Shown: piece after piece, positions 17,744 through 27,041 of the stretch
Position numbering within the stretch: position 1 is the stretch's first letter
Layout of the letters: every line of letters starts with the position of its first letter
Assembly: GCA_938036925.1 (NCBI GenBank)
Contig: CALHVU010000014.1
Coordinates: 1-64,000 of the forward strand
Length of the DNA: 64,000 nucleotides
Direction of reading: 5' to 3'
Source: an uncultured Atopobium sp.
GTDB lineage: Bacteria > Actinomycetota > Coriobacteriia > Coriobacteriales > Atopobiaceae
Made by a program: the position numbers and the translations under genes
Notes under the pieces: generated by a model
Told to the model about the DNA's origin: nothing
What the model saw: only the letters and a program-made list of their open reading frames with translations
Databases searched by the model: none

Positions 17744-19900
17744 TTACAAGGTAATCTTGTACAACCTCATAGAACCTTCTTCCAGCACCACCTCAAAACC
17801 TGGGGTGGTGTCTGTTATTTGCGTGATACCTCTGAAGGTTCCAGGTTTGTAGGTACTGGTAACAGCGTTGGAGTAATCAACAACGTTGTTCAGAATAAGG
17901 ACGTATTGTACGTTAAGGTCGCGTACCGTCTGAAGCACCTCAGGGTCGCTCGCAATGCGATTAAGGCGTTTACGAAGAATTGCACTTGCGGGACGTTCTG
18001 AAGCGTCATAGCCGTTAGGGAAGCGCCAGAGCACATGTAAGTCGTTAGTGCCATATGCCCAGAGACTGCCATCTTGAGGTAGGTTTGCAATAACAGCACC
18101 TGCAGGAACGGTAAGCTCCACGCGACGTAAAAACTCCAATTCTTCCGATGTCAAAATGTAGTGATCACCATAGGCCTTCTCGGAAGCCTGTTTAAAGGCA
18201 GTAGCGGCAGGAATTGGCTTTTCCGATTTAAGGTTTGGCATGGGGACTACATAGTTGAGCACAACCACACACGCAATAACTGCGCCAGCAATCAGAGGTT
18301 TAGCCCAAACGTTGCAAAAGACGCAGGTCTGAGCTTTGGTCTGAGTCTGAGAAGCTTTTTCTCTCCAGGAGGCAAACGTTTCCAAAGCGGCCTCGGCAAG
18401 GGTTGCTAGGCCAAGCGCTGCCAGCGGAATTGCCATAATGACGCAGCTTGCCGCAATGCGGAACGGATCGGTATACCAAAATCCCGAGAGATATCCCTTC
18501 AGAGGAACGTCAAACGTAATAATAAAAATGCAGAGTATAGACAGGTACATAAAGGCAGATACCATCCATCGAGCCTGCTTGTGCTTAAACGTCCATACAG
18601 CGCCTACAAGCACGCAGATTGAAAGTATCGGTTGTGGAGAAACAAGCTCTCCACCTGCGTACGACTGTCCAATAAAGTCCATGCCAAGGGCGTGCAAAAT
18701 AGCATCTTGCAGGCTCGAGTAGGCGCTCCACCAGAAATTGAGAGCCACGCCTCGAACAATCAAAACGTAGTAGAAAACAGACCAAATAACCAGCGCAAAG
18801 ATAAAGAATGCGTATGCCAGCGTGACAGGCTTGATTTGTTTTCCAAAGAGAATAACTCTGCGTTTTGATTCTCCAATGCGCGCAAAACTCCAAGGCAAAA
18901 GCACAACAATTGACGAGAAAATCGTGGAAGGATGCAAGATAAAGAGGGTAATCAAGCCAAGAACAAATATGACAATAAGCCAGATGAGGTCGTGTTTTGG
19001 TGTTTTTGAGCGAGTCATCTGCATAAAAATCCACCAAATAGAAGGCATTACACAGAAGGCTACGGTGTTAGGAAAGATTGGTCCGTAGATGAGAAGCGAC
19101 CAAGGGAAAACAAAAAATGCTAGGCAAACAAAAGCTCCACTGATAAGCGCAATACGATGTTTAGGAAGAACTTTTGCAATAAGTGAGCAGATTGAGAGCG
19201 GAAAGATAATTGCTGCACTGACAAAGTTGAGTGCATTACCTGCAATAGGAACGGTTGTAGAAACAAGCTGCGTTGTTAGTGCAACAATGATGTTCCAGCC
19301 TGAAGGATAAAATCCCGAAGTCCCCGGCTCCCAAGGTGTAATTGAAGCTTCTACGGTGCTGTAGAAGTCATAGTGAATTGATGAGTACTTTTGAGACTCA
19401 ATCATTGCCTGCGTGACATCTAAGTGATGCACAATGTCCCAGCCCTGAACAAAGGAGCTGGCAGAGGGCAGGGTTGGTAAGAAGAGAAACCCTACGGTAA
19501 GAAGACCAATTGCAACGTACAGAAGAGGTATCCAGAAGGAGAGTTCTTCGCAGATAAATGCTGGTGCAGGGCTAGTTGATTGCTTGCCAGCGCGTATTGC
19601 TTTAGATTTGTTGGGTTTCTCGCCTCTGTGATGTTCTTTGTGTTTGGGAGCAACATAAAAAACGTAGCCATTGACCAGAGCTGCAATAAGTAGAGGAACA
19701 AGAACCATTACAGCCAAGGGGATAGGGATGTTCAGTGCGCTAAAGATTTCTCCCTCAATAAAGAAGAGTGCGCAGCTTACCAAAGGAGCACTAACAAGCG
19801 CCCAGGGCTTTGGCATGCCGGAAGCATGCAACAAAATGACGCCCGGTACGTAGAGCAGGGCAATAATGACAACTACACTTTGGAAGAACTCAAGCCACAT
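17744..19900 (-). CDS. Large polytopic membrane protein, DUF6541-like
   Basis: A 718-residue protein with about 15 hydrophobic segments through residue ~560 and a soluble, probably extracytoplasmic C-terminal domain of ~150 residues (LRRVELTVPAGAVIANLPQDG, NGYDASERPASAIL). The layout resembles actinobacterial DUF6541 proteins and, more distantly, GT-C glycosyltransferases or arabinosyltransferases, but no catalytic motif was identified with confidence. A basic loop after residue ~80 is cytoplasmic. The weak ribosome site and convergent metK suggest a single-gene unit. Function unknown; a cell-envelope role is inference. Confidence 0.62.
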   Translation of the reverse strand: MWLEFFQSVVVIIALLYVPGVILLHASGMPKPWALVSAPLVSCALFFIEGEIFSALNIPIPLAVMVLVPLLIAALVNGYVFYVAPKHKEHHRGEKPNKSKAIRAGKQSTSPAPAFICEELSFWIPLLYVAIGLLTVGFLFLPTLPSASSFVQGWDIVHHLDVTQAMIESQKYSSIHYDFYSTVEASITPWEPGTSGFYPSGWNIIVALTTQLVSTTVPIAGNALNFVSAAIIFPLSICSLIAKVLPKHRIALISGAFVCLAFFVFPWSLLIYGPIFPNTVAFCVMPSIWWIFMQMTRSKTPKHDLIWLIVIFVLGLITLFILHPSTIFSSIVVLLPWSFARIGESKRRVILFGKQIKPVTLAYAFFIFALVIWSVFYYVLIVRGVALNFWWSAYSSLQDAILHALGMDFIGQSYAGGELVSPQPILSICVLVGAVWTFKHKQARWMVSAFMYLSILCIFIITFDVPLKGYLSGFWYTDPFRIAASCVIMAIPLAALGLATLAEAALETFASWREKASQTQTKAQTCVFCNVWAKPLIAGAVIACVVVLNYVVPMPNLKSEKPIPAATAFKQASEKAYGDHYILTSEELEFLRRVELTVPAGAVIANLPQDGSLWAYGTNDLHVLWRFPNGYDASERPASAILRKRLNRIASDPEVLQTVRDLNVQYVLILNNVVDYSNAVTSTYKPGTFRGITQITDTTPGFEVVLEEGSMRLYKITL

Positions 19901-20026
19901 CCTGATCCAATCAAGGTGTTAGTAAAAATTCTTATACTTCTGGGTCACACGACTGGGTGTGACAGTTATTTCAAACAGACTGGTCTATTTTACGATAGAA
20001 GCAAAAGTGGTGTTGAGATAAACAAA

Positions 20027-20048
20027 AAGGACTTCCGAAGAAGTCCTT
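20027..20048 (-). terminator. Intrinsic terminator for the tRNA-Gln/tRNA-Glu unit
   Basis: On the minus strand AAGGACTTC, loop TTCG, GAAGTCCTT, then T-rich sequence: a tight tetraloop hairpin eight bases after tRNA-Glu. Confidence 0.85.
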
Positions 20049-20055
20049 GAACATT

Positions 20056-20132
20056 TGGTAGCCCGTACCAGATTCGAACTGGTGATCTCCGCCTTGAGAG
20101 GGCGGCGTCCTGAACCGCTAGACGAACGGGCC
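20056..20132 (-). tRNA. tRNA-Glu (CTC)
   Basis: Cloverleaf on the minus strand: acceptor GGCCCGT/ACGGGCT, anticodon stem CCGCC/GGCGG with loop CTCTCAA (anticodon CTC), T-arm with GTTCGAATC, and an encoded CCA end. It reads GAG. It is the second gene of a two-tRNA unit. Confidence 0.95.
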
Positions 20133-20151
20133 ATGTATGACTGGGAGGACA

Positions 20152-20225
20152 TGGCTGGGATAGAGAGAGTCGAACTCCCGTTGACGGAACCAGAATCCGC
20201 TGTCCTACCACTAGACGATATCCCA
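20152..20225 (-). tRNA. tRNA-Gln (CTG)
   Basis: Cloverleaf on the minus strand with the U1-A72 acceptor end typical of tRNA-Gln (TGGGATA/TATCCCA), anticodon loop TTCTGGT (anticodon CTG), discriminator G and encoded CCA. It lies 19 bases upstream of tRNA-Glu and is probably co-transcribed; a TATAGT -10-like hexamer lies at 20259-20264 (minus). Confidence 0.95.
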
Positions 20226-20342
20226 AGATGTCATCCGTGCGCATCAGCGCGAGAAATAACTATAAAGGAGACTCGTCAGAGATGCAAGCAATAATTTCAA
20301 GAAATTCTGTTTGCAGCAAAAAATATTATACAAAACGCATCT

Positions 20343-21992
20343 CTAAGCGCAAGGAACGTCTCTCGTATTTGAGCTGAGCATGCGTTCTGCATCAATAAGC
20401 GCCTGGTCAAGAGGGGCACAGCCGGTGCAACTTGCGCATGCGGTAGGAGCGCTTGGAGTTGCGGCAAGACCACCTTTAGCTGTTTCTCTGAGAGAAACAG
20501 GGAGCGCGGCGCCAACTTCTGCCATAGCGTGTGCAACCTCATCAAACGGAATTGGGTTTCCAACACCTGCAAGAGCAAGCTGAGAAGAGCTTACGGCGGC
20601 GGCTACACCAATAGCGTTTCTATCTTGGCAAGGATACTCGACTAGTCCTCTGACAGGGTCACAGACTAGTCCAAGAAGGTTAGAGATGGCAATAGAAGCA
20701 GCGTCCAAGCACTGTTGAGGAGTACCACCCAAGAGCTCGGTCAGTGCAGATGCGCTCATGGCAGCAGCAGATCCAACCTCTGCCTGGCAGCCGCCCTCAG
20801 CGCCAGAAACACTTGCGTTGGTGGTTAGGATGGCTCCAATAGCGCTTGCATTCCAAAGCGCAGAAATAACTTGCTCGTCGGTGGCACCAATCTCTTCTGC
20901 TACCGAGATAAGCGATCCTGGTACAACGCCAGAAGCTCCTGCAGTAGGAGCGGCAACAATAACGCCCATGGTTGCCGAGCGCTCAAGTACGGCCATAGCG
21001 TAGGCAACGGCTCGTGTTTGCGTGGTACCCATAAGCGCACTTGAGATTGCAGCTGGGGTGCTAGCAACCGTCTTGGCTTGTCCGTTGAGCAGACCGCCAA
21101 TGGACTGACGAGGCGTCTTAATAGTGTCGTGAACCTCATCGCGCATAATCTCAAGAACGTGAGCCATCTCGGCGTCTACGTCGGCATCTGGTCGCAGGTC
21201 CTTCTCGCGCTGGCGCATAATCTGGCCAATAGAGGCTCCTGTCTTGGAGCACCTGGCGAGAAGATCTGCGCCGTTGTCAAAGGCTCCTGAAAGCACGTCG
21301 TTTGTGACCTGTGGAGCTGCTCCTGGAATGGAAACCTGAGCGGCATACGAAACGTGAGGTGCCAGCTGGAAGAGGTCGAGGACTTTCTGCTCAATAGGCT
21401 CGTCAATCTCAAAGACAGTGTGGGCAAAGCCGCCGCGCTCTGAGCGGAAGGTGCGCATAGTTGCAACATTGATGTTTTGTGTAGCCAAAATAGTAGTGAG
21501 AGCTGCAAGAACACCGGGTTTATCGCGATGTGAAACAAAAATAGTGGGCATATCGCCAGACATGCGAATGCGCACGCCGTTAACACCAGAAATACGAATA
21601 CGGCCGCCACCTACGGACTCGCCCATAACAGAAACATGAACGTTATCTGCACCGTAGAGGTGAATTTCTACGGTGTTTGGGTGCAGAGTCTCGTCGTCGC
21701 CCTTCTCAATAACGCTGTAGTTAAGATGGGCTTCTTCTGCCAGGGTAAGTGCTTCACGGACGCGTGTATCGTCTGGAGCAAGGCCCAAGATGCCTGCGAT
21801 CAGAGCGTAATCGGTGCCGTGACCAAGGTGGGTATGAGAGAAGGAGTTGTAGAGCCAAAACTCAACGCGCTCCAGCTGCTTTGGCGCAAGCGAGCGTGCA
21901 ACCAGAGCAATGCGCAAGGCTCCTGCTGTGTGCGAGGAAGAAGGACCCACCATAATGGGGCCAAGGACCTCAAACGCAGACATAGAAATCAT
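20343..21992 (-). CDS. sdaA: L-serine ammonia-lyase, iron-sulfur type (single chain)
   Basis: Deaminates L-serine to pyruvate and ammonia with an oxygen-sensitive [4Fe-4S] cluster. 549 residues: an N-terminal beta domain (FEVLGPIMVGPSSSHTAGA near residues 6-24), an ACT-like domain (HRDKPGVLAALTTIL) and an alpha domain. Candidate cluster cysteines are in EGGCQAEVG, GLVCDPVRG and EYPCQDRN. A Cys-rich tail (CASCTGC) also follows, which is less usual. Start: ATG 21992, five bases after GGAG; the extension to 22043 lacks a ribosome site. A source of pyruvate in an anaerobic amino-acid fermenter (inference). Confidence 0.92.
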   Translation of the reverse strand: MISMSAFEVLGPIMVGPSSSHTAGALRIALVARSLAPKQLERVEFWLYNSFSHTHLGHGTDYALIAGILGLAPDDTRVREALTLAEEAHLNYSVIEKGDDETLHPNTVEIHLYGADNVHVSVMGESVGGGRIRISGVNGVRIRMSGDMPTIFVSHRDKPGVLAALTTILATQNINVATMRTFRSERGGFAHTVFEIDEPIEQKVLDLFQLAPHVSYAAQVSIPGAAPQVTNDVLSGAFDNGADLLARCSKTGASIGQIMRQREKDLRPDADVDAEMAHVLEIMRDEVHDTIKTPRQSIGGLLNGQAKTVASTPAAISSALMGTTQTRAVAYAMAVLERSATMGVIVAAPTAGASGVVPGSLISVAEEIGATDEQVISALWNASAIGAILTTNASVSGAEGGCQAEVGSAAAMSASALTELLGGTPQQCLDAASIAISNLLGLVCDPVRGLVEYPCQDRNAIGVAAAVSSSQLALAGVGNPIPFDEVAHAMAEVGAALPVSLRETAKGGLAATPSAPTACASCTGCAPLDQALIDAERMLSSNTRDVPCA

Positions 21993-22124
21993 AGTTACTC
22001 CAAAACTAAACAAACGGTAACGATAAAAGAGCTGCAAAACCATCTGTTTTACAGCTCTTGTGTGGTTTTACTTTTGATACCCACTTACGCTTGGAAGAAT
22101 ACGCGGCAACCGCGCATTCACGCG

Positions 22125-23639
22125 TTATTTGCAAAGCTCCAGAGCGCGGTCAAGGCGAGCAAGGCAAACCTCACGACCAAGAAGCTCCATAGACTCTCCA
22201 AGAGGAGGTGAGACCATGTTGCCGCACTCAGCAACGCGAATGGACTGGAAGACAATGCGTTTCTTAAGGTCAAGCTGCTCTGGAAGCACCTCAAGGGCAG
22301 CGTCAATTGCTGCAGCCTTCCACTCGTCCTCAGAAACGCCCTCAAGAGCGGTCTTTGCAGCCGCAAGGACGGTAGCACTTTGAGCAGCGTCTTTAGTAAG
22401 GCCCTTCTCAACGCTCTTTTGATCAAGGGTGACGTTTGCGCCTTCATACAGGAAGCGGGACTTCTCAATGACGTCTGGGCTTACTGTGGTACGAGGACGA
22501 AGAATCTCGGAGAGCAGGTCATACCAGCTTGGACGAGTTGCGTAAATCTCATCTGCGTCAGTTGCATTGCCCTGAACAGGCTCAAGACCTGCGCCCACAA
22601 GCTCTGGAATCAGAACAGTCTTTGCAAAGGTCTGGTTGTCCATATTGGCAAGATACGTTGCATTAATCCAGTTCAGACGCTCTGGATCGGACTTAGCAGG
22701 GTTCTTGGAAACGTGGCCCAGAGAGAACTGAGATGCCAAAACGTCACGAGGAACAATGGTTGTCTCGCCATCAAGTGACCAGCCGAGAAGAGCCAGATAG
22801 TTGACAAAGGCATCTGCAAGATAGCCCTGGTCACGATACTCTTCAACAGAGGTTGCTCCATGGCGTTTGGAGAGCTTCTTGCCGTCAGGACCCAAAATCA
22901 TGGAGATGTGCGCGAAGGTTGGAACAGGTGCGCCCAGAGCCTCGTACACCATAATCTGACGAGGAGTGTTAGACAGGTGGTCATCGCCACGAATGATGTG
23001 GGTAATGCCCATGCCAGCGTCATCAACAACGGTGGCAAAGTTGTAGGTTGGGGTGCCGTCAGAACGGAAGATGATAAAGTCATCAAGCTCGCGAGCGTTA
23101 AAGGTTACGTCGCCGTGAACAGCGTCGTGGACAATAACGTCGCCGCGGTCCAGAGGAACCTTGATACGGATGGTATAAGGCTCGCCAGCATCAATGCGGC
23201 GCTGTGCCTCTGCAGGATCAATGTTTCTGCAGGTACGCTGATAGCCCTGGAAGGGGTCGTGGCGCTCTTCTGCGGCCTTCTTGTCTTCAGCAAGCTTCTC
23301 TGGCGTGCAGAAGCAAGGGTATGCCTTGCCCTCTGCCAGCAGTTTATTTGCTGCCTCACGATACAAATCAAGACGCTCGGTCTGGCTATAAGGACCGCAA
23401 TCGCCGCCCTTATCGGGACCCTCGTCCCAATCAAGACCAAGCCACTTCATGGCGCGCAGAATAATCTGAGTATTCTCTTCAGTTGAACGCGTTGGATCTG
23501 TGTCATCAATACGAAGAATAAACTTGCCACCATTTGCGCGAGCAAAAGCCCAGTTATAGATAGCAGTACGCGCACCTCCGATGTGCAGCTTACCTGTTGG
23601 GGATGGCGCAAAACGTACTCTAACCTGCTTCTCTGACAA
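22125..23639 (-). CDS. gltX: Glutamate--tRNA ligase
   Basis: Charges tRNA-Glu; in bacteria without GlnRS it also mischarges tRNA-Gln for amidation. 504 residues, class I: the HIGH-type motif in PSPTGKLHIGGARTA near residues 12-26 and the KMSKS-type motif KKLSKRHG near 255-262. Anticodon-binding helices fill the C-terminal third. The start is TTG at 23639 behind GGAGGAG. tRNA-Glu lies 2 kb downstream on the same strand, separated by sdaA. Confidence 0.94.
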   Translation of the reverse strand: MSEKQVRVRFAPSPTGKLHIGGARTAIYNWAFARANGGKFILRIDDTDPTRSTEENTQIILRAMKWLGLDWDEGPDKGGDCGPYSQTERLDLYREAANKLLAEGKAYPCFCTPEKLAEDKKAAEERHDPFQGYQRTCRNIDPAEAQRRIDAGEPYTIRIKVPLDRGDVIVHDAVHGDVTFNARELDDFIIFRSDGTPTYNFATVVDDAGMGITHIIRGDDHLSNTPRQIMVYEALGAPVPTFAHISMILGPDGKKLSKRHGATSVEEYRDQGYLADAFVNYLALLGWSLDGETTIVPRDVLASQFSLGHVSKNPAKSDPERLNWINATYLANMDNQTFAKTVLIPELVGAGLEPVQGNATDADEIYATRPSWYDLLSEILRPRTTVSPDVIEKSRFLYEGANVTLDQKSVEKGLTKDAAQSATVLAAAKTALEGVSEDEWKAAAIDAALEVLPEQLDLKKRIVFQSIRVAECGNMVSPPLGESMELLGREVCLARLDRALELCK

Positions 23640-23695
23640 AACTCCTCCTTGGCAGTTATTTTCTAGCGAGAAAATCTAGTTTTTATGCACTCTTT

Positions 23696-23726
23696 AGTAT
23701 AACGCTTGAACACAGGTAACCGACAA
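23696..23726 (-). promoter_or_regulatory. Candidate gltX promoter
   Basis: On the minus strand TTGTCG (23721-23726) and TATACT (23696-23701), spacer 19 bases, between the exonuclease stop and gltX. Confidence 0.4.
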
Positions 23727-23732
23727 CGTTGC

Positions 23733-24701
23733 CTAGTCTTCAAACATATTGTGGTCTGCAAACTCTGCTTGAACGGTACGAATCATAAGGTCTACGTCTT
23801 CAAGTCCCAAGTGACGTTCCTTCTCGTCCGCCGCAAGGGTATGCCTACGACGTGCCCAGTTCTCAAGTGCGGCAGGAGAAGACTCACGGGGAAGAGACCT
23901 AATCTCTGGATCCAAGCGACGGCAGATGTCGCGGGAGTCAATGACAATAATCTTGCCCGCTTTTCTAGCTTCTGCGTAGCCATCAATGTTGAACATGAAC
24001 CAAGAATCCTCAAAGGCAGCGTTATGTGCCATAAAAGGAATCTTTTTCATAGTTGCCAGCAGCGCCTCTTGGGCTTTTTTATCGTCTCTAAATGATTTCT
24101 TGCCTTCAACATCTTTCCAGGTAATCTGGTGAATATCGGCAAGAGGGACGCCTTTTTCTTTGTACATCTCTGGAATGCCAAAGTAGGCGGTGTGAGGCTC
24201 TACGGCAACGGTGTTGCGACCAAGATTCCAGAACTCAAAGCCCACGTTAACAATGTAACCCAGCTCAGGGAAGCGCGACGTAGTCTCAATATCAATACCC
24301 AGAACCGTGCCAGAAACGCTCTTCTCGACATACGCAATTTGCAAGTCGTTAAGAAGAGGACCTGCGGTTTTAAAGACAGCCTTAGGACGACGACGCTGCA
24401 TCTTTGCAACAGCAGCCGCAAGGTCGTTGTTTGAAAGACCGCGAGAAAGTCCAACGCCTCGATGGTTTCTGAGCCTCTCCACACCGTAGGTATCGCAGAG
24501 TGAGCGCGTTCTATCAGCAAGCTGCTGAATGACAGAAAACTCTACAGGCTCTTGGCCAAGCGGCGCTTCCTTCCAGGCATCAAGCAGCGTTTTAATGGCA
24601 TCACAGTTTTTGTTAACCTCGCCGATGATGGACTGATCATCAACAAGAAGGCCAGGTATGACAAACGCATTAGCGTGCTCAATAGCTTGATTGATATCCA
24701 T
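23733..24701 (-). CDS. DnaQ-like 3'-5' exonuclease-domain protein
   Basis: A 322-residue protein. The first ~130 residues are helical with no recognised domain. The C-terminal ~185 carry an RNase T/DnaQ DEDD fold: Exo I GIDIETTSRF near residues 134-143, Exo II in MAHNAAFEDSWFMF near 225-238, and Exo III HLGLEDVDLMI near 300-310. The acidic residues needed for two metal ions appear present. The substrate is unknown; oligoribonucleotide trimming or DNA repair are possible. It is divergent from the M18 peptidase gene and ends about 90 bases before gltX. Confidence 0.75.
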   Translation of the reverse strand: MDINQAIEHANAFVIPGLLVDDQSIIGEVNKNCDAIKTLLDAWKEAPLGQEPVEFSVIQQLADRTRSLCDTYGVERLRNHRGVGLSRGLSNNDLAAAVAKMQRRRPKAVFKTAGPLLNDLQIAYVEKSVSGTVLGIDIETTSRFPELGYIVNVGFEFWNLGRNTVAVEPHTAYFGIPEMYKEKGVPLADIHQITWKDVEGKKSFRDDKKAQEALLATMKKIPFMAHNAAFEDSWFMFNIDGYAEARKAGKIIVIDSRDICRRLDPEIRSLPRESSPAALENWARRRHTLAADEKERHLGLEDVDLMIRTVQAEFADHNMFED

Positions 24702-24854
24702 ACACTCTCGCTTTGGTGGGTGAGAATTAGTTCAACATATAAGTATCTACCCTGAAGCGCGTATTCTTTGCGTCATTTTCTAGAAAGTGCGCGCCTCACT
24801 AAAAATGCGTGCTAGGCTGTTGAGTGCAACACAGTTCTATGAAAGGTTTTACGC

Positions 24855-26213
24855 ATGTCTGATTTGAATGAGTCACTTGCTCTTTCTGAGGAGCTCCTTG
24901 CTTTTATTAAGCAGAGCCCTTCTATGTTTCATACCACACAAACCATCAAAGAGTACCTGTTAGAGAATGGTTTTACCTATCTCTCCGAGGGTTCTTCTTG
25001 GGATGTTCAGCCAGGAGGCTCTTACTTTACCACGCGCAACAATTCTTCAATTGTTGCCTGGAAAGTTGGCGAGAAGTACCGAGAGTCCCAAACCTCAAAC
25101 GCTAACGCTCCTTACCACTTCCAGCTCGCCGTTGCTCATGGCGATTCTCCAACCTACAAGGTAAAAGCTCAGCCAGAGCTTACCGGTGAGGGCAACTCGC
25201 TTCGTCTGAACACCGAGGCATATGGCGGCATGCTTGATCACACGTGGTTTGACCGTCCTTTGGGTATTGCCGGTCGCGTGCTGGTCAAGGTGGGAAACAA
25301 GGTAGAGTCCAGGCTGGTCAACATTGAAGATGACGTTGTCATGATTCCAAGCCTGGCTATACATCTTGAGCACAAAAATGGTCTCTCGCCAGAGTTCAAT
25401 CGCGCTAAAGATCTGATGCCACTCTTCAGTGCTGGAGAGCTCAACCCTGGTGCTTTTAACGCTCTGGTGGCTGACGCAGCAGGTGTGTCTCAAGAGGACA
25501 TTCTTTCTCGCGATTTGTTCTTAGTTGATCACACGGGCGGCCGTATTTGGGGTGCTAAGAAGGAGTTTGTTTCCGCTGGTCATCTGGATGACCTTCAGTG
25601 CGCCTTTGTAGCACTCAAGGCTTTCCTTGCATCTTCAAATGAGCAGGACATCTCTGTGTATACCTGCTTTGACAATGAGGAAGTTGGTTCAAACACCAAG
25701 CAGGGTGCTCAGTCCACATTTCTTAAAGACACGCTGCAGCGTGTTAACGCCACGCTTGGTTTTACACAGGAAGATTATTACCGCGCGCTCTCGGCATCTT
25801 TGCTGGTAAGCTGCGACAATGCGCATGCGGTACACCCCAATTATCCCGAGAAGCACGATGCGGCTAACAAGCCTTATCTCAATGGCGGCATGGTTATCAA
25901 AGAGGCCGCACGTCAGTCATACTGTACCGATGCGTTCAGCCGCGCCATTGTCGAGGCTATTTGGAAGCAGCAAAACGTTCCTTACCAGGTCTTTGCTAAC
26001 AGAAGCGACATGCCAGGCGGATCAACGCTGGGCAACCTCTCCAACATTCAGGCCAGCATGCATGCCGTTGACGTGGGTCTGCCACAACTTGCTATGCACT
26101 CCGTCTACGAGACCGCGGGCACCAAAGACACGCTTTTGGGATACCAAGCACTCAAGGCGTTCTATGACACCTGCGTCTGCATCACCGATGCCGATTCGTT
26201 TGAGTTGAGGTAG
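24855..26213 (+). CDS. M18-family zinc aminopeptidase
   Basis: A cytoplasmic metallo-aminopeptidase of 452 residues, DNPEP/ApeB type, removing N-terminal (often acidic) residues. Metal and catalytic motifs: VAHGDSPTYKVK near residues 93-104, SAGHLDDLQCAF near 240-251, YTCFDNEEVGSNTKQGAQS near 275-293, SCDNAHAVHPNY near 317-328, and the terminal HSVYETAGTKD. GAAAGG lies eight bases before the ATG. Suits a peptide-using organism. Confidence 0.9.
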   Translation: MSDLNESLALSEELLAFIKQSPSMFHTTQTIKEYLLENGFTYLSEGSSWDVQPGGSYFTTRNNSSIVAWKVGEKYRESQTSNANAPYHFQLAVAHGDSPTYKVKAQPELTGEGNSLRLNTEAYGGMLDHTWFDRPLGIAGRVLVKVGNKVESRLVNIEDDVVMIPSLAIHLEHKNGLSPEFNRAKDLMPLFSAGELNPGAFNALVADAAGVSQEDILSRDLFLVDHTGGRIWGAKKEFVSAGHLDDLQCAFVALKAFLASSNEQDISVYTCFDNEEVGSNTKQGAQSTFLKDTLQRVNATLGFTQEDYYRALSASLLVSCDNAHAVHPNYPEKHDAANKPYLNGGMVIKEAARQSYCTDAFSRAIVEAIWKQQNVPYQVFANRSDMPGGSTLGNLSNIQASMHAVDVGLPQLAMHSVYETAGTKDTLLGYQALKAFYDTCVCITDADSFELR

Positions 26214-26285
26214 TACCTGGGAGAAACCCCGTGTACTAGCTATACTTACGTACGTCGCATACAACACATTACTTGAAGGAGCTCC

Positions 26286-27041
26286 ATGTCAGAAAAACAG
26301 CTTACTGCTCATGATATGGAGCTCCTAACTTGTGCAGGTATTTACGTTGAACCTCAGGCACTGAATGGCCCTGCATTGGTATTTCCTATTTCAGATGGTG
26401 AAGGTGGAGAAATACGTGTGTTGTGGCAGGGCGGCGCCTATGAAAGTGCAACGTACACGGATTCTAGAAAGAATCAGCTGGTATTTCCTTATCTTGAGTT
26501 GTACGACTTACTGTTTGAAGCTGCCTGCCCCGTGCGCTCAGTCTTAATGATTGGTGCTGGCGGTTGCTCGTATCCTCGGTATCTAGTTGCTCATTATCCA
26601 GAGGTTTCTTGTGATGCACTGGAGCTTGATCCTAAAATTGCAGCTCTAGCTCATAGCTACTTCTTTGTGGATGAAGCTATTAGAGAGAGTAATGGTAGGC
26701 TTCAGGTACAGGTAGCTGATGGAATTGAATATATAAAGGCTCTATCAGCATCTGATAATAAGCGCTATGACGCTATCTTAAATGATTGCTTTAGCGGAGA
26801 GGTTCCACCTGCGGCTATGATAACCAGTGAGTGGATGAGTCTGGTGGCACACTGCCTTACTCCTGGTGGAAGATATCTCACAAATGTAGTTTCTGCACAG
26901 GTAGGTGAGGACGCACATCAACTTGAAGTACTCATGGATGCTGCTCGCACAGTGTTTGAACAGGTAGAGGTTGTACCTTTGGATCCAGAAGCAGACCCAA
27001 GAGAGCCAGATAACCTTATGCTCGTTTGTCAGCGCGCTTAA
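26286..27041 (+). CDS. Spermidine-synthase-like methyltransferase-fold protein
   Basis: A 251-residue protein with a Rossmann fold of the SpeE type: VLMIGAGGCSYPRYL near residues 85-99, the acidic loop DALELDPKIAALA near 112-124, and YDAILNDCFSGEVPP near 160-174. The usual aminopropyl-donor residues are only partly recognisable and no speD (SAM decarboxylase) is nearby, so polyamine synthesis is uncertain. GAAGGAG precedes the ATG. The 3' end overlaps the end of the convergent MFS gene by 26 bases. Confidence 0.7.
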   Translation: MSEKQLTAHDMELLTCAGIYVEPQALNGPALVFPISDGEGGEIRVLWQGGAYESATYTDSRKNQLVFPYLELYDLLFEAACPVRSVLMIGAGGCSYPRYLVAHYPEVSCDALELDPKIAALAHSYFFVDEAIRESNGRLQVQVADGIEYIKALSASDNKRYDAILNDCFSGEVPPAAMITSEWMSLVAHCLTPGGRYLTNVVSAQVGEDAHQLEVLMDAARTVFEQVEVVPLDPEADPREPDNLMLVCQRA

